The notes under the pieces were generated by a model. That model searched no databases. It saw only the letters and a program-made list of their open reading frames with translations, and was not told the origin of the DNA. Positions 37,704 through 49,722 of a stretch of DNA of 64,000 nt are shown piece by piece (the stretch's first letter is position 1; every line of letters starts with the position of its first letter). The stretch is from NCBI RefSeq assembly GCF_000423645.1, contig NZ_AUIJ01000001.1:186001-250000 (forward strand), in the 5' to 3' direction. Source of the DNA: Sediminimonas qiaohouensis DSM 21189. Its GTDB lineage: Bacteria; Pseudomonadota; Alphaproteobacteria; Rhodobacterales; Rhodobacteraceae. The translations under genes were made by a program, and so were the position numbers.

Positions 37704-38255
37704 TTACATCGCGGGCAACAGGACCGTGTCGACCACGTGAATGACGCCGTTCGACTGCTCGACATCGGCAATCGTCACGGTGGCCGAGCGGCCGCGCTCA
37801 TCTTCGAGCGTGATGGTGTCGCCGTCATAGCGCGCCTGCAGGGTGCAGCCGCCAACCGTCGGCACCGGGTGCATGCCGCCGTCGTCGTCGATCATGCCCA
37901 TGATGGCATTCGACATCGCATCGGCCGCGACGACATGGCAGGTCAGCACCTTTTGCAGTGCCGCCTTGTTTTCCGGCTTCAGCAGGGTTTCGACGGTGCC
38001 CGATTGCAGCATCGAGAACGCATCATCGGTGGGGGCGAACACGGTGAACGGCCCCTCGCCCTGCAGGGTTTCGACCAGGCCTGCGGCCTTGACCGCGGCG
38101 ACCAGCGTTTCGTGGTCTTTCGAGTTCACGGCGTTTTCGACGATGTTTTTGTCGGCATACATCGGCGCGCCGCCCACCATGGGGTTATCCGCCAGGGCGG
38201 TTCCGGCGCTCAGGCCAAGGGCTGCGATCATGGGGATCAGTGTCTTGATGGTCAT
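37704..38255 (-). CDS. secreted fasciclin (FAS1) domain protein
   Basis: A 183-residue protein with signal peptide MTIKTLIPMIAALGLSAGTALA and one FAS1 domain: IVENAVNSKDHETLVAAVKAAGLVETL, the H1 box FTVFAPTDDAFSML (~72-85), LTCHVVAADAMS and the H2-type end NGVIHVVDTVLLP. FAS1 proteins are surface adhesion or periplasmic proteins. The start at 38255 is set by GGAGGAAAGAAA. Standing 115 bp upstream of mobA's end, with no shared theme; the gap holds nothing notable. Confidence 0.92.
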   Translation of the reverse strand: MTIKTLIPMIAALGLSAGTALADNPMVGGAPMYADKNIVENAVNSKDHETLVAAVKAAGLVETLQGEGPFTVFAPTDDAFSMLQSGTVETLLKPENKAALQKVLTCHVVAADAMSNAIMGMIDDDGGMHPVPTVGGCTLQARYDGDTITLEDERGRSATVTIADVEQSNGVIHVVDTVLLPAM

Positions 38256-38370
38256 TTTCTTTCCTCCAGTTGCGTGTTTGTCCGCCGCCTTTTGGCGACG
38301 GTCAGGGGCAGACACGGGCGAAGCGGGGAAAGAGTTTCAGATCCAGTGCGATTTTTTTCGCGGCGGGGCG

Positions 38371-39003
38371 TCAGGGCGCGATCAGGCGTTCCGCCAACGC
38401 CACGTCGGCGGGCGTGTTCAGGTTGAAGAACGGATCGACGGCGCGCGCTTCGAACGGCACCTGCATGGCGTTTTGCGCCGCGGCCCACGCCATCAGGCGG
38501 CGATTGCCGGCGTCCAGCGCGGCGCGCAGATCGGCACGGGCGTGCACCGGCCACAGGCCGGCGGTGGGGTGCGCGCGCATCTGGCCGCTGGCATCCGGGC
38601 TGGCGGCGATGGCGGCGCCCTGCCCCGCCCCATGTCCTGCCGCACGCGCAAGGCGCGCGGCAAGGTCGTGCGGCAAAAACGGCGTATCCACGGCAACCGA
38701 CAGGACCGCATCCGCGCCATTGGCCGCGGCCCAGTCCATCCCGGCCAGCAGCCCCGCCAGCGGCCCGGGGTGATCCGGCATCGCGTCGGGCAGCACCGGC
38801 AGGCCAAAGCGGGCAAAGCGGGACGCATCGCCATTGGCGCTAAGGGCAAGGTCCGCGCATTGCGGCGCCAGGCGGGCGATCACGTGATCCAGAAGCGGCC
38901 TGCCCGCCAGCAGGCACAGCGCCTTGTCGGCATGGCCCATGCGCCGCCCCTGCCCCCCGGCAAGGATCACGGCAGGCAGGCGGCGGGGGAAGGCGTGGGG
39001 CAT
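38371..39003 (-). CDS. mobA: molybdenum cofactor guanylyltransferase
   Basis: Attaches GMP to molybdopterin, making the bis-MGD cofactor used by NarG. The 210-residue protein has the nucleotidyltransferase loop AVILAGGQGRRMGHADKAL (~11-29), DHPGPLAGLLAGM (~78-90), the metal aspartate in VAVDTPFLP (~104-112) and FFNLNTPADVALAERL near the end. It stands 20 kb from the nar operon and apart from moeA; mobB is not adjacent. It is followed (upstream on this strand) by gap with a 59-bp gap. Confidence 0.94.
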   Translation of the reverse strand: MPHAFPRRLPAVILAGGQGRRMGHADKALCLLAGRPLLDHVIARLAPQCADLALSANGDASRFARFGLPVLPDAMPDHPGPLAGLLAGMDWAAANGADAVLSVAVDTPFLPHDLAARLARAAGHGAGQGAAIAASPDASGQMRAHPTAGLWPVHARADLRAALDAGNRRLMAWAAAQNAMQVPFEARAVDPFFNLNTPADVALAERLIAP

Positions 39004-39062
39004 GGGCGATGTTCCTGGCGGTGTGGCGCTGCAGTCTGCCCGCCGCGCGCGCCGGGATCAAG

Positions 39063-40091
39063 TCAGGCGCGCATGCGCTGCGGCGGGGTTTGCGCCGCCC
39101 GCATCATCGCCGCCGCGCCGTCCAGCATCCGGTTGGAAAAGCCCCATTCGTTGTCATACCACGCGACCACCCGCACCATGCCCCCGGCGGTGACATGCGT
39201 CTGCGCCAGCGCAAACACCGAGCTGTGGGGGTTGTGGTTGAAATCGGATGACACCAGCGGCTTGTCGCTGACCGACAGGATGCCGTTCAGGCGGCCTTGG
39301 GCGGCGGCGGTGACGGCGGCATTCACGTCCTCGGCGCTAGCCGCGCGGGTGGGCATAAAGGTCAGGTCCACCATTGACACGTTGGGCGTGGGCACCCGGA
39401 TGGCCGAGCCGTCAAGCCGCCCCTTCAGCTCTGGCAGGACCAGCCCCACCGCGCGCGCCGCCCCGGTCGAGGTGGGGATCATCGACATCGCCGCGCCGCG
39501 CGCGCGGTAGAGGTCCTTGTGCATGGTGTCCAGCGTCGGCTGATCGCCGGTGTAGCTGTGCACCGTGGTCATGTAGCCGGTCTCGATCCCAAACGCCTCG
39601 TGCAGCACCTGCGCCACCGGCGCGAGGCAGTTGGTGGTGCACGACGCGTTCGACACGATCCGGTCATCGGCGGCCAGCGTGTCGTCGTTGACACCCACCA
39701 CGATGGTGCGGTCCGCATCCGGCGACGGCGCCGAGATCAACACCCGGCCCGCCCCCGATTGCAGATGCGCGGCGGCCTTGTCGCGGGCGGTGAACACGCC
39801 GGTGCATTCCAGAACCACGTCCACATCGCCCCACGGCAGGGCCGCGGGATCGCTTTCCGCGGTGACGCGGATGGCGTGGCCGTTCACCACCAGGGTGTCG
39901 CCCTCAACCGCGATATCGGCGTTCAGGTGGCCGTGGACGCTATCGAATTCCAACAGGTGCGCGTTGGTCTCCACGGGGCCCAGGTCGTTGATCGCGACGA
40001 TCTCGATATCATCGCGCCCCGATTCCACCCAAGCGCGCAACGCGCCACGGCCAATACGTCCGAACCCGTTGATTGCCAGCTTGATGGTCAT
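39063..40091 (-). CDS. gap: glyceraldehyde-3-phosphate dehydrogenase, type I
   Basis: Oxidises glyceraldehyde-3-phosphate with NAD(P)+ in glycolysis, or runs in reverse. The 342-residue product starts [16 protein letters not shown] at 40091 with GGAG six bases before; the ATG at 40097 touches the ribosome site. The catalytic cysteine lies in [13 protein letters not shown] (~148-160); [11 protein letters not shown] and the C-terminal [14 protein letters not shown] are intact. A LacI-type palindrome lies 26 bp upstream. It is convergently unrelated to but next to the glycerol locus, whose product dihydroxyacetone phosphate feeds the same pathway. Confidence 0.96.
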   Translation of the reverse strand: MTIKLAINGFGRIGRGALRAWVESGRDDIEIVAINDLGPVETNAHLLEFDSVHGHLNADIAVEGDTLVVNGHAIRVTAESDPAALPWGDVDVVLECTGVFTARDKAAAHLQSGAGRVLISAPSPDADRTIVVGVNDDTLAADDRIVSNASCTTNCLAPVAQVLHEAFGIETGYMTTVHSYTGDQPTLDTMHKDLYRARGAAMSMIPTSTGAARAVGLVLPELKGRLDGSAIRVPTPNVSMVDLTFMPTRAASAEDVNAAVTAAAQGRLNGILSVSDKPLVSSDFNHNPHSSVFALAQTHVTAGGMVRVVAWYDNEWGFSNRMLDGAAAMMRAAQTPPQRMRA

Positions 40092-40116
40092 GTGCATCTC
40101 CTTTGGTTTCCGGCGC

Positions 40117-40130
40117 TGCTAGCGCTAACA
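40117..40130. promoter_or_regulatory. LacI-type palindrome upstream of gap
   Basis: TGCTAGCGCTAACA is a near-perfect palindrome matching the TGTTAGCGCTAACA type bound by several LacI-family sugar regulators in alphaproteobacteria. It lies in the glpK-gap spacer, 26 bp before the gap start codon, where repression would be effective. No LacI gene is in the window. Confidence 0.5.
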
Positions 40131-40189
40131 ACGTCGGGCGATTTCGGTCGTCGGACACCACCCCGGTACCCGTCATTGCGGCGGCGCGG

Positions 40190-41680
40190 TCACACGCTAA
40201 GCGTGGCCGCGACCGCCCTTTTCCATGTGTCTGTCTTGGCGGCGCGGGTGCCTTCGTCCATCTGCGGATCAAAGCGCCGCTCAAGCGCCCATTGCGCGGC
40301 AAAGCCGTCCATGTCGGGGTAAACCCCCGCCTGCATACCCGCCAGCCATGCCGCGCCGAGCGCGGTCGTCTCCAATACCTCGGGCCGGTCCACCGGCGCG
40401 TCAATGATGTCGGACAGGAATTGCATCGTCCAATCCGATGCCGACATGCCGCCATCGACGCGCAGCACCCCCTCGCTGGCGGCGTCGTTCCAGTCGGAAT
40501 GCATCGCGGCCAGCAGATCGCGCGTCTGGTAGCCGACGCTTTCCAGCGCCGCGCGGGCCAGTTCCTCGGGGCCCGAACTGCGGGTCAGCCCGTAAATCGC
40601 GCCGCGGCATTCGGCGTTCCAGTATGGCGCGCCCAGCCCGGTAAACGCGGGCACCAGCACCACGTTCTGGTGCGGATCGGCGCGTTCTGCCAATGGCTGC
40701 GTCTCGCGCGCCTCGCGGATGATCTTGAGGCCGTCGCGCAGCCATTGCACCACCGCCCCGGCGATAAAGATCGACCCCTCCAGCGCATAGGTCGGCTTGC
40801 CGCCCATCTGATAGGCGATGGTGGTCAGCAGCCGGTTTTCCGACACCACCGGCGTCGCCCCGGTATTGAGCAACGCGAAACAGCCCGTGCCATAGGTCGA
40901 TTTCATCATGCCGGGCGTAAAACAGGCCTGCCCGACGGTGGCGGCCTGTTGATCGCCGGCAACACCGCGAATGGGGATTTCGCGCCCGAACAGATCGGCG
41001 CGGGTGACGCCGAAATCATCGGCGCTATCGCGCACCTCGGGCAGCATCGCGGTGGGGATCTCAAGCAGCTCGCACATGGTGCTGCTCCAACGGCCCTTGC
41101 GGATGTCATAAAGCAGCGTGCGCGCGGCGTTGGTGGCGTCGGTGGCGTGCACCTTGCCGCCGGTCAGGTGCCAGATCAAAAAGCAATCGACCGTACCGAA
41201 CAGCAGCTCGCCCTTCTCGGCACGGGCGCGGGCACCGTCGACACTGTCGAGGATCCATTTCAGCTTGGTGCCCGAAAAATACGGGTCCAGCAGCAGACCG
41301 GTGCGGTCGCGGACCATGTCCTCGTGCCCGGCCTCGCGCAAGGCGCGGCACATCGCGCCGGTGCGCCGGTCCTGCCAGACGATGGCGTTATGGACGGGCT
41401 TGCCGGTGTCGCGGTCCCACACGATGGTGGTTTCGCGCTGGTTGGTGATGCCGATGGCGGCAATGTCGTTGGCCGACAAGCGCGCGCGCTCGATCACGTT
41501 GCGGCAGGTTCCGGCGGTCGAGGACCAGATATCGGAGGGATCATGTTCGACCCAGCCGGAATCGGGATAATGCTGTGCAAATTCTTCTTGCGCGGTGGCG
41601 ACAAGCTTCATCTTGCTGTCGAACAGAATGGCACGGCTTGATGTCGTGCCCTGGTCGATGGCGAGAATATGCGTGCTCAT
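40190..41680 (-). CDS. glpK: glycerol kinase
   Basis: Phosphorylates glycerol to sn-glycerol-3-phosphate, trapping it inside. The 496-residue FGGY kinase starts [21 protein letters not shown] at 41680 behind GGAAAGG; the frame to 41809 is an overrun. Conserved parts: [29 protein letters not shown] (~75-103, split here only for description), [16 protein letters not shown] (~260), YGTGCF, and the C-terminal [20 protein letters not shown] and [17 protein letters not shown]. Last gene of the glycerol locus, 119 bp after glpV. Confidence 0.97.
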   Translation of the reverse strand: MSTHILAIDQGTTSSRAILFDSKMKLVATAQEEFAQHYPDSGWVEHDPSDIWSSTAGTCRNVIERARLSANDIAAIGITNQRETTIVWDRDTGKPVHNAIVWQDRRTGAMCRALREAGHEDMVRDRTGLLLDPYFSGTKLKWILDSVDGARARAEKGELLFGTVDCFLIWHLTGGKVHATDATNAARTLLYDIRKGRWSSTMCELLEIPTAMLPEVRDSADDFGVTRADLFGREIPIRGVAGDQQAATVGQACFTPGMMKSTYGTGCFALLNTGATPVVSENRLLTTIAYQMGGKPTYALEGSIFIAGAVVQWLRDGLKIIREARETQPLAERADPHQNVVLVPAFTGLGAPYWNAECRGAIYGLTRSSGPEELARAALESVGYQTRDLLAAMHSDWNDAASEGVLRVDGGMSASDWTMQFLSDIIDAPVDRPEVLETTALGAAWLAGMQAGVYPDMDGFAAQWALERRFDPQMDEGTRAAKTDTWKRAVAATLSV

Positions 41681-41799
41681 GTCCGGCCTTTCCGCAATGG
41701 CCGAGCGCGCGCCGATTGTGCGGCCGCCCGGCAGGATTGTTTGTGTCAAGGGCGGCCGGGGCCCCACCGCGCGCGGCAAGGCCCCGGCCAGGTTTAATC

Positions 41800-43512
41800 T
41801 TATTGCCACGAGGCCAGCAGATCGTCGTACTTGACGGTCTTCGGCTCGGGCTTTTCATTGTCCAGCTCGGGCTTGGGCGCGCCGGGCTGGTTCAGCCAGT
41901 ACTCGGGATCGCGTTCCTCGTTGAGCTTGGGACCAAGTTCGCCCTGAATGCCCGCGCGTTCAAGACGCTCAAGAACACGCTCTTGCTGTTCGCACAGGCT
42001 ATCGAGCGCTTCTTTCGCGGTTTTCGCGCCCGAAGAGGCATCGCCGATGTTCTGCCACCACAGCTGTGCCAGCTTGGGGTAGTCGGGGATGTTGGTGCCG
42101 GTGGGCGACCAACGGGTCCGCGCCGGGGAGCGGTAGAACTCGACCAGACCGCCCAGTTTCGGAGCCCGCTCGGTAAAGCTGTCGTGGTTGATCGTGGATT
42201 CGCGGATGAAGGTCAGGCCGGTGTGGCTTTTCTTCACGTCCACGGTCTTGGAAATCACGAACTGCGCATAGAGCCATGCGGCCTTGGCGCGGTCCACGGG
42301 CGTGGATTTCATCAAGGTCCACGATCCGGCGTCCTGGTAGCCGACCTTCATGCCCTCTTCCCAGTAGGCGCCGTGGGGGCTGGGTGCCATGCGCCACTTG
42401 GGCGTGCCATCGTCGTTCAGCACGGCCTCGGCCCCGTCACCCACCATGTCGGCGGTGAACGCGGTGTACCAGAACATCTGCTGTGCGATGTTGCCCTGCG
42501 CGGGGATCGGGCCGGCCTCGCCAAAGGTCATGCCGGCAGCCGCTGGCGGCGTGTAATTGTTCAGCCAGTGGGTATATTTCTCGATCGCGTACACAGCGGC
42601 CGGGCTGTTGGTGGCACCGCCACGATCCACGCAGGAGCCGGTCGGCTGGCTATCCTCGTTGACGCGGACGCCCCATTCGTCCACCGGCAGGCCGTTCGGC
42701 TCGCCCGTGTCGCCCATGCCGGCCATCGACATCCACGCATCGGTAAAGCGCCAGCCAAGGCTGGGGTCCTTCTTGCCGTAGTCCATGTTGCCATAGACTT
42801 CCTTGCCGTCGATGGTGCGGCCGGTGAAGAACTCGGCGATGTCCTCGTAGGCGGACCAATTCACCGGCACGCCGAGGTCATAGCCGTATTCATCCTTGAA
42901 TTCGGCCTGGAGATCGGGGTCGTTGAACCAGTCGTAGCGGAACCAGTAGAGGTTCGCGAACTGCTGCGTGGGCAGTTGGTAGAGCTTGCCATCGGGGCCG
43001 GTGGTGAACTCGGTCCCGATGAAATCGTCGAGGTCCAGCGTCGGGCTGGTGACGTCGGCCCCCTCGCCCGCCATCCAGTCGGTCAGGTTACGCACCTGCT
43101 GATAGCGCCAGTGCGTACCGATCAGGTCCGAGTCGTTGACATAAGCGTCGTAGATATTCTCGCCCGACTGCATCTGCGTTTGCAGCTTTTCAACGACGTC
43201 GCCCTCGCCGATCAGGTCATGGGTGACGTTGATGCCGGTGATCGCGGTGAACGCGGGCGCCAGCACCTTGGACTCGTACTCATGGGTGGTGATGGTTTCC
43301 GACACGACGCGGATATCCATGCCCTCGAAGGGCTCGGCCGCATCGACGAACCATTGCATCTCGGCTTCCTGATCGGCGCGCGAGAGCGTGGACATGTCCC
43401 CGATCTGCTCGTCCAGGAACGCGCGGGCGGCCTCCATGTCGGCGAAGGCGGGGCTGGCGAATATCGCCAATGCCATGCCCACGGCTGTGGTGGATTTGAA
43501 ATTCAGGTTCAT
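41800..43512 (-). CDS. glpV: glycerol ABC transporter, periplasmic substrate-binding protein
   Basis: A 570-residue family 1 binding protein, unusually long for a solute-binding protein but normal for the GlpV group. Starts [20 protein letters not shown] at 43512 behind GGGAGGAAACC, with a signal peptide cleaved after SPAFA. Recognisable parts: [23 protein letters not shown] (~75-97), [27 protein letters not shown], and the late QWHPTG-type region [20 protein letters not shown]. Genes for two permeases, two ATPases, a small DUF2160 protein, glpK and glpD surround it, as in the Rhizobium GlpSTPQUV glycerol system. Specificity for glycerol is inferred from that context. Confidence 0.93.
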   Translation of the reverse strand: MNLNFKSTTAVGMALAIFASPAFADMEAARAFLDEQIGDMSTLSRADQEAEMQWFVDAAEPFEGMDIRVVSETITTHEYESKVLAPAFTAITGINVTHDLIGEGDVVEKLQTQMQSGENIYDAYVNDSDLIGTHWRYQQVRNLTDWMAGEGADVTSPTLDLDDFIGTEFTTGPDGKLYQLPTQQFANLYWFRYDWFNDPDLQAEFKDEYGYDLGVPVNWSAYEDIAEFFTGRTIDGKEVYGNMDYGKKDPSLGWRFTDAWMSMAGMGDTGEPNGLPVDEWGVRVNEDSQPTGSCVDRGGATNSPAAVYAIEKYTHWLNNYTPPAAAGMTFGEAGPIPAQGNIAQQMFWYTAFTADMVGDGAEAVLNDDGTPKWRMAPSPHGAYWEEGMKVGYQDAGSWTLMKSTPVDRAKAAWLYAQFVISKTVDVKKSHTGLTFIRESTINHDSFTERAPKLGGLVEFYRSPARTRWSPTGTNIPDYPKLAQLWWQNIGDASSGAKTAKEALDSLCEQQERVLERLERAGIQGELGPKLNEERDPEYWLNQPGAPKPELDNEKPEPKTVKYDDLLASWQ

Positions 43513-43588
43513 TGGTTTCCTCCCTTGGAACCGTTGGTTGGTTTTTGAGCGGGGCGCTTTTGTGCGCGCCCCGGCGGTTGGGCCTGCC

Positions 43589-43861
43589 CTATACCCAGCG
43601 GAACACCGCCGCGGCATAGATCAGGCAGACGATCAGCGCGTAAGGTTGATGCGCGCCGATGAGACCGAGCCAGGCCAGGTTGATGAAGGCCGAGCCCAGA
43701 AGCGTCATGAACAGGCGATCGCCGCGCGTCGTCTCGATACGCAAGATGCCCACGCGCGGCGTTTCGGGATGGCGCAGCGTAATGATCGTGAAGATCACCA
43801 GCAGCGCCGCGATGACGGCGAAAAAGATTGCCGTCGGCAGGGTCCAGGCCATCCAGCTCAT
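43589..43861 (-). CDS. glpU: small membrane protein of glycerol transporter (DUF2160)
   Basis: A 90-residue protein with two to three hydrophobic segments: MSWMAWTLPTAIFFAVIAALLVIF, then a short polar stretch HPETPRVGILRIETTRGDR, then FMTLLGSAFINLAWLGLIG and YALIVCLIYAAAVFRWV. Matches the DUF2160 family, which accompanies glycerol-type ABC transporters (GlpU of Rhizobium). Its task is unknown. ATG at 43861 follows GAGGAGATACCACA. It is separated from glpQ by a 223-bp gap containing a large inverted repeat, unlike the tight spacing elsewhere in the operon. Confidence 0.9.
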   Translation of the reverse strand: MSWMAWTLPTAIFFAVIAALLVIFTIITLRHPETPRVGILRIETTRGDRLFMTLLGSAFINLAWLGLIGAHQPYALIVCLIYAAAVFRWV

Positions 43862-43925
43862 TGTGGTATCTCCTCTACGGCAGTCTCAGACGCGATAAGT
43901 TGCAATGCGGCCGTCCGGCGCAAGT

Positions 43926-44055
43926 CGGGCCGCGCCCGACCTCCCCCAGGAGGGCGCGTTGGCGATGCCGCACACACCCCGCGCGGCGTGAATGCTTCGG
44001 GGTGCTGGCGCGAACCAACGGGAAGGACTGCGCCCTCCAGGTCGGGCGCGGCCCG
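43926..44055. repeat. large inverted repeat in the glpQ-glpU gap
   Basis: Left arm CGGGCCGCGCCCGACCT (43926-43942) + CCCCCA + GGAGGGCGC (43949-43957). Right arm 44030-44055 is the exact reverse complement lacking only the six-base CCCCCA: 26 paired bases. The ~70 bp between arms carries no gene. Transcribed, it would make a long stable stem between two transporter genes. The rest of the 223-bp gap (43862-44084) has no other feature I can name. Confidence 0.8.
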
Positions 44056-44084
44056 GCTCAAACCTTGGTGTGGCGCCGCGATCA

Positions 44085-45816
<1,732 letters not shown>

Positions 45817-45817
<1 letters not shown>

Positions 45818-46920
45818 TACGCGGCCTCCCCTGCTGGTCCGGTTTGCCCGCCATCGGGCGCGATGCGCCAATCATCGGCATAGACGTTGATGCGCGCCGG
45901 ATCGAACCGCACGCGGGTCATGTCGGGGCCGATATTTTGCCCCTCGCGGGCGATGACGTTCAGCTCGGTGCCAAAGAAATCGGCGCGCACGATCTTGTGG
46001 CGGCCGACATCCTCGACCCGGCGGATCTTGACCGGCAAGCCGTCGTTTTCCGTCAGCTCGGCAAACTCGGGGCGCACGCCGATCTCGACCTTGCCGCCCG
46101 GCGCGCCGTAGCCATGGCCCAGCGGCACCTCGGAGCCATTGATATGCGCGGTGCGCCCCTCGACGCGGGCGGGGATGACGTTCATCCCGGGCGAGCCGAT
46201 GAAATAGCCCACGAAGGTGTGATCGGGGCGCTCGAACAGCTCTTCGGGCGTGCCGATCTGCACCACGCGGCCGTCATGCATGACCACCACCTTGTCGGCG
46301 AATGTCAGCGCCTCGGTCTGGTCATGGGTGACGTAGATCATGGTGTGGCCAAACTCGTGATGCAGCGACTTGAGCTGCGTGCGCAGCTCCCATTTCATAT
46401 GCGGGTCGATCACGGTTAGCGGCTCGTCGAACAGCAGCGCATTTACGTCCTCGCGCACCATGCCGCGGCCAAGGCTGATCTTTTGCTTGGCATCCGCAGT
46501 CAGGCCGCGCGCCTTGCGGCCAAGCTGTTCTTCCATGCCGATCATGCGCGCGATCTGCTGCACACGGTTGGCTATATAGGTAGGGTCGGCGCCCCGGTTC
46601 CGCAGCGGAAACGCCAGGTTGTCGCGCACGCTCATGGTGTCGTAGACCACCGGAAACTGAAACACCTGCGCGATGTTGCGCGCCGCCGTGGGCGCATCCG
46701 TCACGTCCACCCCATCGAACAGAACGCGCCCCTGGCTGGGCCGGAGCAGCCCCGATATGATGTTCAGCAGCGTGGACTTGCCACACCCCGACGCGCCAAG
46801 CAGGGCATAAGCCTCGCCGTCGTTCCAGTCGTGGTTCAGCTCCTTGAGCGCGAAATCCTCTTCCCGCGTGGCGCCGGGAAGGTAGGAATGCGCCAGGTTA
46901 TCAAGCGTTATCTTTGCCAT
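45817..46920 (-). CDS. glpT: glycerol ABC transporter ATPase with degenerate signature motif
   Basis: A 367-residue MalK-type ATPase with C-terminal TOBE/OB regulatory part. Walker A GASGCGKS (~42-49), Q-loop VFQFPVVY, Walker B ALLFDE (~161-166) and switch histidine H199 in VTHDQTEA are intact. The signature LSGGQ is replaced by LTADA (140-144) in GLTADAKQKISLGRG. Paired with GlpS, which has LSGGQ but lacks the switch histidine, it should form one complete and one incomplete ATP site. The start at 46920 follows GGAGGACGCGAAG; the frame further upstream overlaps glpS and is rejected. Confidence 0.94.
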
Positions 46921-46934
46921 CTTCGCGTCCTCCC

Positions 46935-48023
46935 TCAGGCCGCCAGCGCGTAGGCGGCCGGCGCCACCAGCGCGCCATCCTCGCCAAACACATAGACATG
47001 CGACGGGTCCAGGTAGACCGCCAACCGCGCGCCGATTTCCAATGCGTGAATGCCATGCACCTGCCCGACCCAACGCTCGCCGTGGTGATTGAGGTGCACA
47101 AACGTCTCCGAGCCGGTCAGCTCGGTCACCACCAGTTCCGCGTCGAACTCCATCGCGGTGTCGCTGTGGCGGTTGATCTCCAGGTGGTTGGGCCGGAACC
47201 CGGCGGTATAGCGCCCATCCTCCAGATCGGCCAACGGGCCACTGGCGGGCACTGCCTGCCCATCGCCGAACAACAGCTTGCCGCCGGTCTTGGACACCGA
47301 CAGGAAATTCATCGGCGGGTCGGAAAACACCCGCGCCGTGGTGGCGTCCACCGGCTTGCGGTAGACATCGGGCGTCGGGCCAAACTGCGTGATCCGACCC
47401 TGCCACAAGGTGGCGGTATTGCCGCCCAGAAGCAGTGCCTCTTCGGGCTCGGTGGTGGCATAGACGAAGATGCTGCCGGCTTCCTCGAATATGCGCGGGA
47501 TCTCGATGCGCAGCTCCTCGCGCAGTTTGTAATCCAGGTTGGCCAGTGGCTCGTCCAGCAGCACAAGACCGGCATCCTTGACCAGCGCCCGCGCCAGCGC
47601 GCAGCGCTGCTGCTGTCCGCCCGACAGCTCCAGCGGCTTGCGCTCCAGCATGCCATCCAGCTTCATCAGCTCGGCCGACTTGCGTACCGCATCGTCGATC
47701 TCGGATTTAGACTTGCCCAGCAGGCGCATGGGGCTGGCGATGTTTTCATACACCGTCATCGACGGGTAGTTGATGAATTGCTGGTAGACCATCGCAACGG
47801 CGCGGTCCTGCACGCGGCGGCCGGTCACATCCTCGCCGTTCCAGCGGATGCGCCCCGTGGTCGGCACATCCAGCCCCGCCATCAGCCGCATCAGCGATGT
47901 CTTGCCCGCGTTGGTAGGGCCAAGCAGCACGTTCATCGTGCCGTTTTCAAGCGTCAAATCAGTAGGATAGATATGCGTTCGGCCCTTGACGACCGTCGAT
48001 ACCCCTTCCAGCGCAAGTGTCAT
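46935..48023 (-). CDS. glpS: glycerol ABC transporter ATPase lacking the switch histidine
   Basis: A 362-residue MalK-type ATPase. Walker A GPTNAGKT (35-42), Q-loop VYQQFINYP (79-87), signature LSGGQ (133-137) and Walker B LVLLDE (153-158) are canonical. The H-loop, normally VTHDxxEA, reads YATTEPEEA, with Thr191 in place of the histidine. C-terminal TOBE region from ~240. Complements GlpT, which has the histidine but not LSGGQ. Start at 48023, behind GGGAGAGAGACACG; 14 bp separates it from glpT and 13 bp from glpD. Confidence 0.94.
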   Translation of the reverse strand: MTLALEGVSTVVKGRTHIYPTDLTLENGTMNVLLGPTNAGKTSLMRLMAGLDVPTTGRIRWNGEDVTGRRVQDRAVAMVYQQFINYPSMTVYENIASPMRLLGKSKSEIDDAVRKSAELMKLDGMLERKPLELSGGQQQRCALARALVKDAGLVLLDEPLANLDYKLREELRIEIPRIFEEAGSIFVYATTEPEEALLLGGNTATLWQGRITQFGPTPDVYRKPVDATTARVFSDPPMNFLSVSKTGGKLLFGDGQAVPASGPLADLEDGRYTAGFRPNHLEINRHSDTAMEFDAELVVTELTGSETFVHLNHHGERWVGQVHGIHALEIGARLAVYLDPSHVYVFGEDGALVAPAAYALAA

Positions 48024-48036
48024 CGTGTCTCTCTCC

Positions 48037-49653
48037 CTATCCGGTTGCCGTGGCGCGGGATGGCTGGCCCTCGGCCCGCTCGGTCTGCATCCAGTCATCC
48101 AGCCGCGCGGCCTGCTCGTCTGTCAATCGCAGGCCCAGCTTTGAGCGGCGCCACAGCACATCATCGGCACGCCGGGCAAATTCATGACGCATCAGCCACG
48201 CAACTTCGCGCGCATGCAGCGTGGCGCCGAAATCTTCGCCCAGGTCGTCCTCGCTGTTTGCGTCGCCCAGCATCCTCTCGGCCTCGCTGCCATATGCCTT
48301 GACCAGCCGACGCGCCCACGCCTCCCCAAGGAAGGCATACCGCTGGCATAGCCGCGCGATCAGGTCGTCCACACCATCGACCGGAAAATCCCCGCCCGGC
48401 AAGGGTACACCCGCTGTCCATGCCTTGCCCTTTCCGGCAAAGAACGGCGCGATCTGCTCCATCGCGGCCTCGGCCAGGCGGCGATATGTGGTGATCTTGC
48501 CGCCGAACACGTTGAGCAGCGGCGCGCGTCCGTCCGCCTCGTCCAGCTTGAGCACGTAATCGCGCGTTGCGGCGGTGGCGGAACTGACCCCGTCATCGTA
48601 AAGCGGCCGCACCCCCGAATAGGTCCACACGACATCGTCGTCGGTGACCGGCGTCTTGAGGTAGGCGCTCGCGAAGTCCAGCAGGTAGCGGCGCTCCTCC
48701 GGCGTGCATTCGGGCGGTTGCGAGGGGTCGGGATGATCGGCGTCGGTGGTGCCGATCAGGGTGAAATCCCCCTCGTAGGGGATGGCGAATATGATCCGGC
48801 CATCGACCCCCTGAAAGAAATAGCAGCGGTCGTGATCATAAAGCTTGCGAGTCACGATATGGCTGCCCCGCACCAGCCGCACGCCGTGGCGCGAGTTGAT
48901 CCGCGTGATGTTGCGGATCACGTACTCGACCCACGGACCGGCGGCGTTAACCAGCATCCGCGCGTATTGCGCGCGGGTCTCGCCGGTCTGGGCATCCTCC
49001 AGCGTGATGCGCCACAGATCCCCCTCGCGCGTGGCCGATGTCACCCGCGTGCGCGGCATGATGCGGGCGCCGCGCGCCTCGGCGTCGCGGGCATTCAGCA
49101 CCACTAGGCGCGAATCCTCGATCCAGCAGTCGGAATACTCATACGCCTTGGTGAATCGCGATTGCAGGGCGCGGCCCGCTGGATCCGTCTCAAGATCCAC
49201 GGTGCGCGTCGGCGGCAGGATCTTGCGCCCGCCCATGTGATCATAAAGGAAAAGGCCCAGCCGGATCAGCCACGCGGGCCGCCGCCCCTTCATCCACGGC
49301 ATCACGATATTCAACAGCTTCGAGGTCGGCGTTTCCCCCTCGAAGCGCATATCGGGGTGATACGGCAGCACGAAACGCATCGGCCAACTGATATGCGGCA
49401 TCGCGCTAAGCAGCACTTCGCGCTCGATCAGGGCCTCGCGCACGAGGCGGAATTCGAAATACTCAAGGTAGCGAAGCCCGCCGTGGAACAGCTTGGTCGA
49501 GGCCGAGGACGTCGCCGACGCCAGGTCGTTCATCTCGGCCAGCGCGACCGACAAGCCGCGCCCCGCCGCATCGCGCGCAATTCCGCAGCCGTTGATGCCG
49601 CCACCGATGACGAACAGATCGACCACATCCATGTCTTGCGCGTTCGACGACAC
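48037..49653 (-). CDS. glpD: FAD-dependent glycerol-3-phosphate dehydrogenase
   Basis: Membrane-associated flavoenzyme oxidising glycerol-3-phosphate to dihydroxyacetone phosphate with electrons passed to quinone. The 538-residue protein has the FAD loop DLFVIGGGINGCGIARDAAG (~12-31), ASATSSASTKLFHGGLRYLE (~45-64), a glycine-rich VNAAGPWVEYV and FGGKITTYRRLAE (~390). The start is GTG at 49653, set by the strong GGAGGGGAGGCCAAA. First gene of the glycerol operon; the 262-bp upstream gap holds a probable GlpR site. Confidence 0.96.
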   Translation of the reverse strand: MSSNAQDMDVVDLFVIGGGINGCGIARDAAGRGLSVALAEMNDLASATSSASTKLFHGGLRYLEYFEFRLVREALIEREVLLSAMPHISWPMRFVLPYHPDMRFEGETPTSKLLNIVMPWMKGRRPAWLIRLGLFLYDHMGGRKILPPTRTVDLETDPAGRALQSRFTKAYEYSDCWIEDSRLVVLNARDAEARGARIMPRTRVTSATREGDLWRITLEDAQTGETRAQYARMLVNAAGPWVEYVIRNITRINSRHGVRLVRGSHIVTRKLYDHDRCYFFQGVDGRIIFAIPYEGDFTLIGTTDADHPDPSQPPECTPEERRYLLDFASAYLKTPVTDDDVVWTYSGVRPLYDDGVSSATAATRDYVLKLDEADGRAPLLNVFGGKITTYRRLAEAAMEQIAPFFAGKGKAWTAGVPLPGGDFPVDGVDDLIARLCQRYAFLGEAWARRLVKAYGSEAERMLGDANSEDDLGEDFGATLHAREVAWLMRHEFARRADDVLWRRSKLGLRLTDEQAARLDDWMQTERAEGQPSRATATG

Positions 49654-49722
49654 TTTGGCCTCCCCTCCAAGCTTCGCGAGGCCAAAACAACCACAAATCG
49701 CGCCATCCGGTCAACGGTTTTG

